From: Bacillus dicomae
GTDB lineage: Bacteria > Bacillota > Bacilli > Bacillales > Bacillaceae_G
Reading direction: 5' to 3'
NCBI RefSeq assembly: GCF_006494425.1
Contig: NZ_VHIV01000001.1
Location: 434,001 to 498,000, forward strand
Length of the DNA stretch: 64,000 bases
Positions 45,331 through 54,594 of this stretch are shown in pieces. How positions within the stretch are numbered: the first letter of the stretch is position 1; each line of letters begins with the position of its first letter. The position numbers and the translations under genes are program-made. Below the pieces are notes generated by a model. That model saw nothing but the letters and a program-made list of their open reading frames with translations. It searched no databases and was not told the origin of the DNA.

Positions 45331-45404
45331 ATAAGCGCCTCCTGCGGAATGTCATACAACATTATGACTATGTAGAAAAGGAAGATTTAATGATTGAATT
45401 TAAA

Positions 45405-45441
45405 AATGAAAAAGCAGTAAAACTGATATCAGTTTTACTGC
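45405..45441 (-). terminator. Terminator of bclA
   Basis: A perfect 28-bp palindrome (45414-45441, centre GATATC) followed on the minus strand by TTTTTCATTTTT. It separates bclA from the TylF methyltransferase gene. Confidence 0.85.
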
Positions 45442-45452
45442 TAAGTAAAAAA

Positions 45453-46370
<918 letters not shown>

Positions 46371-46378
46371 TCATTATA

Positions 46379-46387
46379 TAGTAGATG
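46379..46387 (-). promoter_or_regulatory. Candidate sigma-K -10 element of bclA
   Basis: On the minus strand, CATCTACTA matches CATANNNTA except one base and lies about 30 nt upstream of the ATG. The AC of the -35 is not well placed. bclA is expressed in the mother cell late in sporulation, so sigma-K is expected. Confidence 0.4.
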
Positions 46388-46514
46388 CAAAACCGGAAGA
46401 AAATGACACGGACATTTGAATTATTGAAAAGAAATCTTAAACTGCTTGTGCAAGTTAAAAAAGTGGAAAGTTTATTGTATGTATAACATATGATTGATTT
46501 GGAAGAGGGTGATT

Positions 46515-47612
46515 ATGTTGAACAAGCAAGGAATTACAATTAGTTTATGTATGATTGTTCGAGATGAGGAAGATACAATAGGTCGATGTTTAGATGCAGT
46601 CGGAAAAATTGTTGATGAAATTATTATAGTTGATACAGGTTCCATTGATCGAACGAAAGAAATTGTAGCTCAATATACCTCTAACATATATGACTTTCCA
46701 TGGATTAATGATTTTGCGGCAGCGAGAAATTTTTCTTTTTCAAAAGCAACGCAAGAGTATATATTGTGGCTAGATGCAGATGACGTATTATTAGAAGATG
46801 CTCAAGAAGCATTGAAACTCTTAAAAAGAGAATTAGACCCTAAAATTGATGCTGTTTCGATGCCTTATCATCTTGCATTGGATTCTAGCGGGAAACCTTT
46901 ATATTGTACAAAAAGAAATCGACTTGTAAAGCGTGAAAAACAATTCCAATGGTTTGGAAAGGTTCATGAGTATTTAGCTATTTCTGGTGAAACTTTTAGT
47001 AGTAATGTTGCTATTACACATAAAAAAGAAAAAAAGGTAACAAATCGTAATTTGAAAATTTTTCAAAATGCTGTAGCTGCAGGAGAAGAATTGAGTCCGA
47101 GAGATTTATTTTATTACGCAAATGAATCTATGGATAACCAAAAATATGATGATGCAGTTATGCTATATGAAACATTTCTTAATCAAGACGAAGGATGGTA
47201 TGAAGAGAAAATTTATGCATGTGGTAAGTTAGGAGATTGCTATGCAAAGCTTGGATCATGGGAAAAGGCAATTGAATCTTGCGTGAAGTCGTTTCGATAT
47301 GATGTTCCTAGAGGAGAGAATTGTACAAGAATAGGATATATATATATGGAACAACAAAAATATAATGAAGCGATATTTTGGTTTAAACTTGCAACGGAAG
47401 TACCAATGGCGACGGAGAGCCCATTTCACAGTCCAGCGAGCTACACATGGCTTCCCTATTTACAAATGTGTATTTGTTATAGCAAGTTAGGGGAGCAAGA
47501 CAAAGCTTATTATTACAACGAATTAGCAGCTGCTTATGTTCCAAATAATGCTGCAATCGAATATAACCGCAAATATTTTCGGGATGTTTTTGATAAACAA
47601 TATAAAGTGTAA
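46515..47612 (+). CDS. Family 2 glycosyltransferase with C-terminal TPR-like repeats
   Basis: A 365-residue protein. An N-terminal GT-A domain (about 1-190) starts ITISLCMIVRDEEDTIGRCL with IIIVDTGSIDRTKEI, FPWINDFAAARNFS and the metal-binding LWLDADDVL. The C-terminal part carries TPR-like helices (YYANESMDNQKYDDAVMLYE, KLGDCYAKLGSWEKAIESCV, IGYIYMEQQKYNEAIFWFKL). This architecture matches the SunS/BclA-locus type of protein glycosyltransferases. It is the first gene of the rightward cluster, divergent from bclA, and is a good candidate for attaching the first sugar. The ATG at 46515 follows GAGGGTG. Confidence 0.87.
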   Translation: MLNKQGITISLCMIVRDEEDTIGRCLDAVGKIVDEIIIVDTGSIDRTKEIVAQYTSNIYDFPWINDFAAARNFSFSKATQEYILWLDADDVLLEDAQEALKLLKRELDPKIDAVSMPYHLALDSSGKPLYCTKRNRLVKREKQFQWFGKVHEYLAISGETFSSNVAITHKKEKKVTNRNLKIFQNAVAAGEELSPRDLFYYANESMDNQKYDDAVMLYETFLNQDEGWYEEKIYACGKLGDCYAKLGSWEKAIESCVKSFRYDVPRGENCTRIGYIYMEQQKYNEAIFWFKLATEVPMATESPFHSPASYTWLPYLQMCICYSKLGEQDKAYYYNELAAAYVPNNAAIEYNRKYFRDVFDKQYKV

Positions 47613-47752
47613 TAAGTTTCGTTTTGTTAGAAAGGGTTTATCGTTATTCTAACTCTAATAGATTGGTTATATAGTAGTGTATCAGTGATGGAACCAATAC
47701 TTGGTGAGTGAGATTTATATTTCAAATTCAATTTGCATAAGGAGTGTGTAAA

Positions 47753-48442
47753 ATGAATCGTGAAAAAAGTTCTCTATATGAAGAAAAGTCCGAGCATTAT
47801 TACAATGCAGCGAATCCGAATTTATTAAAGCATATAAAAAAGGAATGGAAAGAAGTTCTTGATATTGGTTGCTCGGGCGGTGCATTGGGAGCGGCTATAA
47901 AAGAAAATGGCACACGTGTATCTGGAATTGAGGCATTCCCAGAGGCGGCAGAAAAAGCAAAAGAAAGACTTGATCATGTTATTTTAGGGGATATAGAAAA
48001 AATAAATCTTCCTTATGAGGAGGAGCAATTTGATTGCGTCATATTTGGGGATGTATTAGAGCATTTATTTGATCCTTGGGCTGTAATAGAAAAAGTAAAG
48101 CCATATATAAAAGAAAATGGTGTGATTTTAGCAAGTATACCAAACGTTGCTCACATTTCAGTATTAGCGCCGTTACTTGCTGGAAATTGGACGTATACAG
48201 AATATGGTTTATTAGATAAAACGCATATTCGTTTCTTTACATTTAATGAAATGCTCCGAATGTTTTTAAAAGCAGGATATTCGATTAGTAAAGTAGATCG
48301 TGTATATATTGATCATAAAGTGTATGAACCGTTAATTGAGGAATTATATGGAATTTGTAAAAAATATCGTCTTGGAAGTGGCTTCATGGCTGAGACGGTC
48401 GTATTTCAGTATATTATTGAAGCAGAAAAATCACAGCTATGA
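47753..48442 (+). CDS. Class I SAM-dependent methyltransferase
   Basis: A 229-residue methyltransferase of the Methyltransf_23 kind. It has motif I VLDIGCSGGALG (about 36-47), GIEAFPEAAEKA, FDCVIFGDVLEHLFDP and SIPNVAHISVLAPLLAGNWTY. The ATG at 47753 follows AAGGAG; an in-frame GTG at 47744 overlaps that RBS. Its stop overlaps the start of the next gene by 4 nt, so it is translationally coupled to the glycosyltransferase pair and the rml genes. Confidence 0.85.
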   Translation: MNREKSSLYEEKSEHYYNAANPNLLKHIKKEWKEVLDIGCSGGALGAAIKENGTRVSGIEAFPEAAEKAKERLDHVILGDIEKINLPYEEEQFDCVIFGDVLEHLFDPWAVIEKVKPYIKENGVILASIPNVAHISVLAPLLAGNWTYTEYGLLDKTHIRFFTFNEMLRMFLKAGYSISKVDRVYIDHKVYEPLIEELYGICKKYRLGSGFMAETVVFQYIIEAEKSQL

Positions 48443-49125
48443 GTGCTGCTGAAAAAACAATATTATTTGTTACATGTATAAATGATCGGAAAATGTATGC
48501 ACAGTGTGTACGGCATATATTGAGCTTAGCAGTTCCTCCAGGGTATACTGTACAATTTATGCCAATTCGGAATGCGAATAGTATGACGAGCGGATATAAT
48601 CAAGCGATTTCGCATCCAGCGAAATATAAAGTATATATACACCAAGATGTTTTCATTATGAATGTGGCATTTTTATATGGATTACTTCAATTATTTAACG
48701 AACATGAACATCTTGGAATGATTGGAATGATTGGAGCCCAATATGTTCCTCCAAACGGGATATGGAATGAAGGCAAGGGAGTTGTTGGGAAAGTAATTGG
48801 TTATATGAACGATTTATTTTATATGGCAACTCAAGAACAACCGTACCATGAGTCAAAAACATTTATGCCTGTGGAATGTATAGACGGTTTATTGATGGCA
48901 ACGCAATACGATATTCCGTGGCGAGAAGACTTGTTTGATGGGTTTGACTATTATGATGTATCTCAGTCATTTGAATTTAGAAAAGCTGGCTATACAGTTG
49001 GGGTTCCTGTACAGCGTGATGCGTGGTGCATTCACTATCATATTGATGTGAATATGACCAACTATGACAAGTATAGAAAGATATTTGTGGAGAACTATAT
49101 GTCAGATGTAAATCAAGACGAATAG
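48439..49125 (+). CDS. Glycosyltransferase-like protein, first of a tandem pair
   Basis: A 228-residue protein of the Glyco_tranf_2_5 type (FVTCINDRKMYAQCVRHI, PIRNANSMTSGYNQAI, YKVYIHQDVFIMN). YIHQD takes the place of a DxD metal motif. IPWREDLFDGFDYYDVSQSFEF is the second signature. It is about as long as, and co-linear with, the next protein, so the pair arose by duplication. It overlaps the methyltransferase by 4 nt and lies 12 bp from its partner. A role on the BclA glycan is inferred. Confidence 0.8.
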   Translation: MSAAEKTILFVTCINDRKMYAQCVRHILSLAVPPGYTVQFMPIRNANSMTSGYNQAISHPAKYKVYIHQDVFIMNVAFLYGLLQLFNEHEHLGMIGMIGAQYVPPNGIWNEGKGVVGKVIGYMNDLFYMATQEQPYHESKTFMPVECIDGLLMATQYDIPWREDLFDGFDYYDVSQSFEFRKAGYTVGVPVQRDAWCIHYHIDVNMTNYDKYRKIFVENYMSDVNQDE

Positions 49126-49137
49126 AGGGGCTACAAA

Positions 49138-49818
49138 ATGAAGGATCGTACAATATTAGTTGTTGTTTGTGTAAATAATGAAGAGCTATTTGAACAATGC
49201 GAGAGACAAATAAGAAACCTTTTTGTTCCCCCTGATTATGTCGTGCAAATTTTTCCGATACGAGATGCGAAAAGTATGGCAAGCGCATATAACCGAGCAC
49301 TTTCATATCCCGCGAAGTATAAGGTTTATATACATCAGGACACTTATCTTATTAATCGAGAGATGTTTTATACACTTATTTCCCTGTTTAAAGATAATGA
49401 AAAGCTCGGCTTAATTGGAGTAGCTGGAGCCCAATTTTTACCGAGTAACGGGATATGGTGGGAAGGGAAAAATTTAGTAGGGAAAGTGATTGAGTATAGA
49501 AGACGGAATTATCAATTATTAAATTTAGATCAGGGGTTTTATGGAAGCCAATCTTTTATGTCGGTGCAGGCAATTGATGGCTTATTCATGGCAACGCAGT
49601 ATGATATTCCGTGGCGAGAAGATTTGTTTCAAGGGTTCCACTTTTATGATGTATCACAGTCTTTAGAGTTTCAAAGGGCTGGTTATTTAATTGGTATCCC
49701 AAATCAATCAAATTTATGGTGTATTCATTATAACGGAGATGAATTTGATGCGGATACATATGAGAAAGATCGAAAAGTGTTTGTAGAACAGTATAAAGAT
49801 ATTTTATCTCCATCATAA
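49138..49818 (+). CDS. Glycosyltransferase-like protein, second of a tandem pair
   Basis: A 226-residue paralogue of the previous protein, aligning end to end (IFPIRDAKSMASAYNRAL, YKVYIHQDTYLIN, IPWREDLFQGFHFYDVSQSLEF, WCIHYN). The main differences are in the variable middle (about 115-140) and at the C-terminus, which suggests the two use related but distinct sugars or acceptor positions. RBS GAGGGGC precedes the ATG, and rmlA follows 14 bp later. Confidence 0.8.
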   Translation: MKDRTILVVVCVNNEELFEQCERQIRNLFVPPDYVVQIFPIRDAKSMASAYNRALSYPAKYKVYIHQDTYLINREMFYTLISLFKDNEKLGLIGVAGAQFLPSNGIWWEGKNLVGKVIEYRRRNYQLLNLDQGFYGSQSFMSVQAIDGLFMATQYDIPWREDLFQGFHFYDVSQSLEFQRAGYLIGIPNQSNLWCIHYNGDEFDADTYEKDRKVFVEQYKDILSPS

Positions 49819-49832
49819 GGGAGAGATGCAGA

Positions 49833-50570
49833 GTGAAAGGAATTATTTTAGCAGGTGGTACTGGATCGAGGCTATATCCAATAACGAAAGTAACGAATAA
49901 ACATTTGCTTCCTGTTGGACGTTATCCAATGATTTATCATGCGGTATATAAGCTGAAACAATGTGAGATTACAGATATTATGATTATTACAGGTAAAGAG
50001 CATATGGGAGATGTTGTTAGTTTTTTAGGAAGCGGTCAAGAGTTTGACGTGTCCTTTACGTATCGTGTGCAAGATAAGGCTGGCGGAATTGCACAAGCAT
50101 TAGGGCTTTGTGAAGATTTTGTTGGGAATGATCGCATGGTAGTTATATTAGGCGATAACATTTTTTCGGATGATATTCGTCCGTATGTTGAAGAGTTTGC
50201 AAATCAAAAAGAAGGTGCGAAAGTACTGCTGCAATCTGTAGATGATCCTGAGAGATTTGGCGTAGCAAATATTCAAAACCGTAAAATAATTGAAATTGAA
50301 GAAAAGCCGAAAGAGCCGAAAAGTTCCTATGCAGTTACAGGAATTTATTTGTATGATTCGAAAGTCTTTTCTTATATAAAAGAATTAAAACCTTCCGCAA
50401 GGGGAGAGCTTGAAATTACAGATATCAATAATTGGTATTTAAAACGAGGGGTACTTACTTATAATGAAATGAGCGGTTGGTGGACTGATGCAGGAACTCA
50501 TGCTTCTCTTCAAAGGGCGAATACGTTAGCAGGGGATATAAACTTTGGTAAACAGTTTAACGGAGAATAG
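49833..50570 (+). CDS. rmlA: Glucose-1-phosphate thymidylyltransferase RmlA
   Basis: A 245-residue nucleotidyltransferase making dTDP-glucose, the first step to dTDP-L-rhamnose. It carries GGTGSRLYPIT (GxGxR) and the catalytic Lys region NKHLLPV, with GDNIFSD (metal Asp) and IEIEEKPKEP. It is of the short, about 245-residue RmlA class, shorter than the 290-residue enterobacterial form. The start is GTG at 49833, with GGGAGAG about 8 nt upstream. It begins the rmlACBD block. Confidence 0.95.
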   Translation: MKGIILAGGTGSRLYPITKVTNKHLLPVGRYPMIYHAVYKLKQCEITDIMIITGKEHMGDVVSFLGSGQEFDVSFTYRVQDKAGGIAQALGLCEDFVGNDRMVVILGDNIFSDDIRPYVEEFANQKEGAKVLLQSVDDPERFGVANIQNRKIIEIEEKPKEPKSSYAVTGIYLYDSKVFSYIKELKPSARGELEITDINNWYLKRGVLTYNEMSGWWTDAGTHASLQRANTLAGDINFGKQFNGE

Positions 50571-50578
50571 GTGAGAAT

Positions 50579-51124
50579 ATGAAAGTTATAGAAACAAACT
50601 TTACCGACGCAAAATTGTTAGAACCGAGGTTATTTGGAGATGAGCGTGGCTTTTTTACTGAAAGTTATAATAAGAAGGTACTAGAAACATTAGGAGTTAC
50701 GTATTCATTTGTACAGGATAATGTTTCGTATTCGGCAGAAGCGGGAACGATTCGGGGATTACACTTTCAAAAAAATCCAAAAGCACAAACGAAACTTATT
50801 CAAGTTATGCAAGGAGCAATTTATGATGTTATCGTTGATTTGCGAAAACATTCACCAACGTTTAAACAGTGGCGAGGATATATTTTAAGCGCGGATAATC
50901 ATCGGCAATTATTAGTACCAAAAGGATTTGCACATGGTTTTTGTACACTTGTCCCGCATACTATTGTTATGTATAAAGTAGATGAGTATTATAGTGCCAA
51001 TCATGACTCAGGAGTACTTTGGGACGATAAAGACTTAGCAATTCCATGGCCGGTAACAAGTCCTATTTTGTCTGACAAAGATCGAATATTACCATCACTT
51101 CAGGAATGTGAAGATAGCTTTTGA
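50579..51124 (+). CDS. rmlC: dTDP-4-dehydrorhamnose 3,5-epimerase RmlC
   Basis: A 181-residue cupin-fold epimerase. RGLHFQKNP holds the catalytic His, followed by VDLRKHSPTFKQW and GFAHGFCTL with the second conserved His. RBS GTGAGAAT is weak, but the gene follows rmlA by 8 bp, so coupling is likely. Confidence 0.95.
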   Translation: MKVIETNFTDAKLLEPRLFGDERGFFTESYNKKVLETLGVTYSFVQDNVSYSAEAGTIRGLHFQKNPKAQTKLIQVMQGAIYDVIVDLRKHSPTFKQWRGYILSADNHRQLLVPKGFAHGFCTLVPHTIVMYKVDEYYSANHDSGVLWDDKDLAIPWPVTSPILSDKDRILPSLQECEDSF

Positions 51125-51139
51125 GTAGGAGAGTTGTTT

Positions 51140-52108
51140 ATGAATATATTAGTAACAGGTGGGGCCGGATTTATTGGAAGTAATTTTGTGCATTACATGC
51201 TACAAAGCTATGAAACATATAAAATTATTAATTTCGATGCATTAACATATAGTGGAAACCTAAATAATGTAAAGTCTATTGAAGATCATCCGAATTACTA
51301 TTTTGTAAAAGGGGAAATTCAAAATGGAGAGCTGCTGGAGCATGTTATTAAGGAACGTGATGTGCAAGTAATTGTCAATTTCGCAGCTGAATCACATGTG
51401 GACCGTAGTATTGAAAATCCGATCCCTTTTTATGATACAAATGTAATTGGGACAGTCACCTTATTAGAATTAGTAAAAAAATATCCGCATATTAAACTCG
51501 TGCAAGTATCAACGGATGAAGTGTACGGCTCTTTAGGAAAAACAGGACGATTTACCGAGGAAACCCCGTTGGCTCCAAATAGTCCATATTCTTCAAGCAA
51601 AGCGAGCGCCGACATGATAGCTTTATCTTATTATAAAACATATCAATTACCAGTTATAGTAACGCGTTGTTCCAATAACTATGGGCCGTATCAATATCCT
51701 GAAAAATTAATTCCGTTAATGGTTACGAATGCACTGGAAGGAAAAAAATTACCGTTATATGGCGATGGATTAAATGTAAGAGATTGGTTACATGTAACGG
51801 ATCACTGCAGTGCGATTGACGTTGTTTTGCATAAGGGACGTATAGGTGAAGTATATAATATAGGTGGAAATAATGAAAAAACAAATGTAGATGTTGTGGA
51901 ACAAATTATTACGCTTTTAGGAAAAACAAAGAAAGATATTGAATATGTGACAGACCGTTTAGGACACGACCGCCGTTATGCGATTGATGCAGAGAAAATG
52001 AAGAATGAATTTGATTGGGAACCGAAGTATACGTTTGAGCAAGGGTTACAAGAAACAGTGCAATGGTATGAGAAGAATGAGGAATGGTGGAAACCATTAA
52101 AAAAGTAA
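51140..52108 (+). CDS. rmlB: dTDP-glucose 4,6-dehydratase RmlB
   Basis: A 322-residue extended SDR enzyme. The NAD-binding VTGGAGFIGSNFV is at the N-terminus, STDEVYGSLG holds the catalytic Thr-Asp-Glu, and YSSSKASAD holds the Tyr-Lys pair. VTRCSNNYGPYQYPEKLIP is the typical RmlB stretch. The start at 51140 follows GTAGGAG; an in-frame TTG at 51134 has too short a spacing. Confidence 0.95.
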   Translation: MNILVTGGAGFIGSNFVHYMLQSYETYKIINFDALTYSGNLNNVKSIEDHPNYYFVKGEIQNGELLEHVIKERDVQVIVNFAAESHVDRSIENPIPFYDTNVIGTVTLLELVKKYPHIKLVQVSTDEVYGSLGKTGRFTEETPLAPNSPYSSSKASADMIALSYYKTYQLPVIVTRCSNNYGPYQYPEKLIPLMVTNALEGKKLPLYGDGLNVRDWLHVTDHCSAIDVVLHKGRIGEVYNIGGNNEKTNVDVVEQIITLLGKTKKDIEYVTDRLGHDRRYAIDAEKMKNEFDWEPKYTFEQGLQETVQWYEKNEEWWKPLKK

Positions 52109-52119
52109 GGGGCATATAA

Positions 52120-52974
52120 ATGAAAGAACGGATTATCATAACAGGAGCAAATGGTCAATTGGGAAAGCAACTACAAGAAGAGTTAAATCCTGAAGAATAT
52201 GACATATATCCATTTGATAAAAAGTTACTAGATATAACAAATATATCCCAAGTGCAGCAAGTGGTACAAGAAATAAGGCCACATATAATTATTCATTGTG
52301 CAGCGTATACAAAGGTTGATCAAGCTGAGAAAGAACGAGATCTTGCTTATGTAATAAATGCAATAGGGGCTCGAAATGTAGCGGTTGCTTCACAATTAGT
52401 TGGAGCGAAGTTAGTTTATATTAGTACGGATTATGTATTTCAAGGCGACAGACCGGAGGGATACGATGAATTTCATAATCCGGTGCCGATAAATATATAC
52501 GGGGCTTCTAAATATGCGGGAGAGCAGTTCGTCAAAGAGTTACATAATAAATACTTTATCGTTCGTACATCATGGTTATATGGTAAGTATGGAAATAATT
52601 TTGTGAAAACAATGATGCGATTAGGGAAAGAAAGAGAAGAAGTATCTGTTGTAGCGGATCAAATCGGTTCTCCTACGTATGTGGCGGATTTAAATGTAAT
52701 GATTAATAAGCTCATTCATACTTCTTTATACGGTACGTATCACGTATCCAATAGAGGATCATGTTCTTGGTTTGAATTTGCAAAGAAAATATTTTCGTAT
52801 GCAAATATGAAAGTGGATGTATTACCGGTTTCAACTGAAGAATTTGGATCGGCGGCAGCGAGACCAAAATATTCTATTTTCCAACATAACATGCTACGAT
52901 TAAATGGTTTTTTACAAATGCCTTCTTGGGAAGAAGGATTAGAGCGTTTTTTTATAGAAACAAAAAGTCATTAA
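52120..52974 (+). CDS. rmlD: dTDP-4-dehydrorhamnose reductase RmlD
   Basis: A 284-residue SDR that produces dTDP-L-rhamnose. It contains TGANGQLGKQLQEEL, STDYVFQGD, YGASKYAGEQFVKE with the Tyr-Lys pair, and the WLYGKYGNNFVKTM segment. It is the last gene of the rightward glycan operon. The final three codons and stop form the left arm of the terminator hairpin. Confidence 0.95.
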   Translation: MKERIIITGANGQLGKQLQEELNPEEYDIYPFDKKLLDITNISQVQQVVQEIRPHIIIHCAAYTKVDQAEKERDLAYVINAIGARNVAVASQLVGAKLVYISTDYVFQGDRPEGYDEFHNPVPINIYGASKYAGEQFVKELHNKYFIVRTSWLYGKYGNNFVKTMMRLGKEREEVSVVADQIGSPTYVADLNVMINKLIHTSLYGTYHVSNRGSCSWFEFAKKIFSYANMKVDVLPVSTEEFGSAAARPKYSIFQHNMLRLNGFLQMPSWEEGLERFFIETKSH

Positions 52975-52999
52975 CAATTTTAAGTTAATGACTTTTTTG
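52961..52999 (+). terminator. Terminator of the rml operon, overlapping the rmlD 3' end
   Basis: CAAAAAGTCATTAAC / GTTAATGACTTTTTTG around an 8-nt loop. The rmlD stop is at 52972-52974 inside the arm. Confidence 0.85.
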
Positions 53000-53000
53000 T

Positions 53001-53031
53001 TTGCCTTTAAGAGGTTTTATGTTACTATAAT
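53001..53031 (+). promoter_or_regulatory. Promoter of fabI
   Basis: TTGCCT (53001-53006) and TATAAT (53026-53031), spacer 19; TACTAT at 53024-53029 gives a spacer of 17. The FapR site follows directly. Confidence 0.65.
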
Positions 53032-53032
53032 T

Positions 53033-53049
53033 ATAGTATCAGGTACTAA
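53033..53049 (+). promoter_or_regulatory. FapR operator upstream of fabI
   Basis: ATAGTATCAGGTACTAA is, on the opposite strand, TTAGTACCTGATACTAT, which fits the FapR palindrome at all but the last base. It covers the predicted start region and should place fabI under malonyl-CoA control, together with fabH-fabF. Confidence 0.88.
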
Positions 53050-53082
53050 TAACAAGTATAAGTATTTCTGGGAGGATATATC

Positions 53083-53853
53083 ATGGAACTATTACAAGGG
53101 AAAACATTTGTTGTTATGGGCGTTGCCAACCAAAGAAGTATTGCATGGGGAATTGCTCGCTCTTTGCATAATGCAGGTGCAAAATTAATCTTCACATATG
53201 CAGGAGAACGTTTAGAGAGAAACGTTCGTGAATTAGCGGATACATTAGAAGGACAAGAATCACTTGTATTACCTTGTGATGTAACAAATGATGAAGAACT
53301 TACAGCTTGTTTTGAAACAATCAAGCAAGAAGTTGGTACAATTCACGGTGTAGCACACTGTATTGCTTTTGCGAATCGTGACGACTTAAAAGGTGAATTT
53401 GTAGATACTTCTCGCGATGGATTTTTACTTGCACAAAATATTAGTGCATTCTCTTTAACAGCTGTAGCAAGAGAAGCGAAGAAAGTAATGACAGAAGGCG
53501 GAAATATTTTAACGTTAACATATCTTGGCGGCGAGCGCGTTGTGAAAAACTATAACGTTATGGGTGTTGCAAAAGCTTCATTAGAAGCGAGCGTGAAATA
53601 TTTAGCTAACGATTTAGGTCAACATGGCATTCGCGTTAACGCTATTTCTGCAGGTCCAATTCGTACTTTATCTGCAAAAGGTGTAGGCGACTTTAACTCA
53701 ATCTTAAGAGAAATTGAGGAGCGCGCACCACTTCGTCGTACAACAACTCCAGAAGAAGTTGGGGATACGGCAGTATTCTTATTCAGTGATTTAGCACGCG
53801 GCGTAACAGGAGAAAACATTCACGTTGATTCAGGGTATCATATCTTAGGATAA
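53083..53853 (+). CDS. fabI: Enoyl-ACP reductase FabI (NADH/NADPH)
   Basis: A 256-residue SDR-type enoyl reductase closing each fatty-acid elongation cycle; the triclosan target. The residues Tyr147, Tyr157 and Lys164 are in place (TYLGG, NYNVMGVAK), and the cofactor region MGVANQRSIAWGIA lies at residues 12-25. The RBS GGAGG is 8 nt from the ATG. In B. subtilis, fabI also lies directly before cotO. Terminator and FapR operator bracket it as a single gene. Confidence 0.97.
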   Translation: MELLQGKTFVVMGVANQRSIAWGIARSLHNAGAKLIFTYAGERLERNVRELADTLEGQESLVLPCDVTNDEELTACFETIKQEVGTIHGVAHCIAFANRDDLKGEFVDTSRDGFLLAQNISAFSLTAVAREAKKVMTEGGNILTLTYLGGERVVKNYNVMGVAKASLEASVKYLANDLGQHGIRVNAISAGPIRTLSAKGVGDFNSILREIEERAPLRRTTTPEEVGDTAVFLFSDLARGVTGENIHVDSGYHILG

Positions 53854-53868
53854 TTATAATATTAATTT

Positions 53869-53907
53869 TTAAAGGACGATCTCTACATGTTGAGATTGTC
53901 CTTTTTA
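53869..53907 (+). terminator. Terminator of fabI
   Basis: AAAGGACGATCTC pairs with GAGATTGTCCTTTTT (one G-U), loop of 8 nt, T-run. Confidence 0.85.
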
Positions 53908-54015
53908 TTTGTTCTTAGAAAGAACGATTTTTAACGAAAGTTCTTACCACGTTATGAATATAACTATAATAGTACACGATTTATTCAGCTACGTATGGAA
54001 GTGGGAGGGACGAGT

Positions 54016-54534
54016 GTGAAGAATAAAAATAAAAGTTCAACAGTTGGAAAACCGTTGTTATATATTGCGCAAGTAAATTTGGAACTTACTGCACCGAAAA
54101 TAAAAAGAATTATCTTAACAAACTTTGAAAATGAGGATCGAAAAGAGGGAAGTAATAGAAACGAAAATGTTGTAAGTAGTGCTGTGGAAGAGGTAATAGA
54201 ACAAGAACAACAAGAAGAGCAGCAAGAAGAGCAGCAAGTGGAAGGGAAAATGGAAGAAGAAGAACAAGTACAAGAGCAGCAAGAGCCAGTAAGAACTGTC
54301 CCGTATAATAAATCATTTAAGGATATGAATAATGAAGAGAAAATTCATTTTTTATTAAACCGTCCTCATTACATTCCGAAAGTAAGGTGCAGAATAAAAA
54401 CAGCTACAGTTTCATATGTTGGATCAATTATATCGTATCGTAATGGCATAGTATCCATTATGCCGCAAAATAGTATGAGAGATATTAGGTTGTCAATAGA
54501 TGATATCCAATCAATTAGTATGGCCGGATTTTAA
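54016..54534 (+). CDS. cotO: CotO-like spore coat morphogenetic protein
   Basis: A 172-residue protein. The N-terminus (NKNKSSTVGKPLLYIAQVNL) and the C-terminal RCRIKTATVSYVGSIISYRNG and IDDIQSISMAGF segments follow the CotO/YjbX family. The middle (about 50-95) is a Glu/Gln-rich low-complexity run with EEQQ repeats. CotO in B. cereus and B. anthracis is needed for coat and exosporium assembly. The start is GTG at 54016 with GGAGGG 6 nt upstream; the ATG at 53995 overlaps that RBS. It is convergent with exsY and shares its terminator. Confidence 0.88.
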   Translation: MKNKNKSSTVGKPLLYIAQVNLELTAPKIKRIILTNFENEDRKEGSNRNENVVSSAVEEVIEQEQQEEQQEEQQVEGKMEEEEQVQEQQEPVRTVPYNKSFKDMNNEEKIHFLLNRPHYIPKVRCRIKTATVSYVGSIISYRNGIVSIMPQNSMRDIRLSIDDIQSISMAGF

Positions 54535-54543
54535 ATATGTAAA

Positions 54544-54582
54544 GGTGGTAGAAATCTTCTACCACCCCAATAGTTTTTTAGT
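54544..54582. terminator. Bidirectional terminator between cotO and exsY
   Basis: GGTGGTAGAA / TTCTACCACC with a 3-nt loop, followed on the plus strand by CCAATAGTTTTTTAG. Confidence 0.78.
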
Positions 54583-54594
54583 TTACTTCACTTA

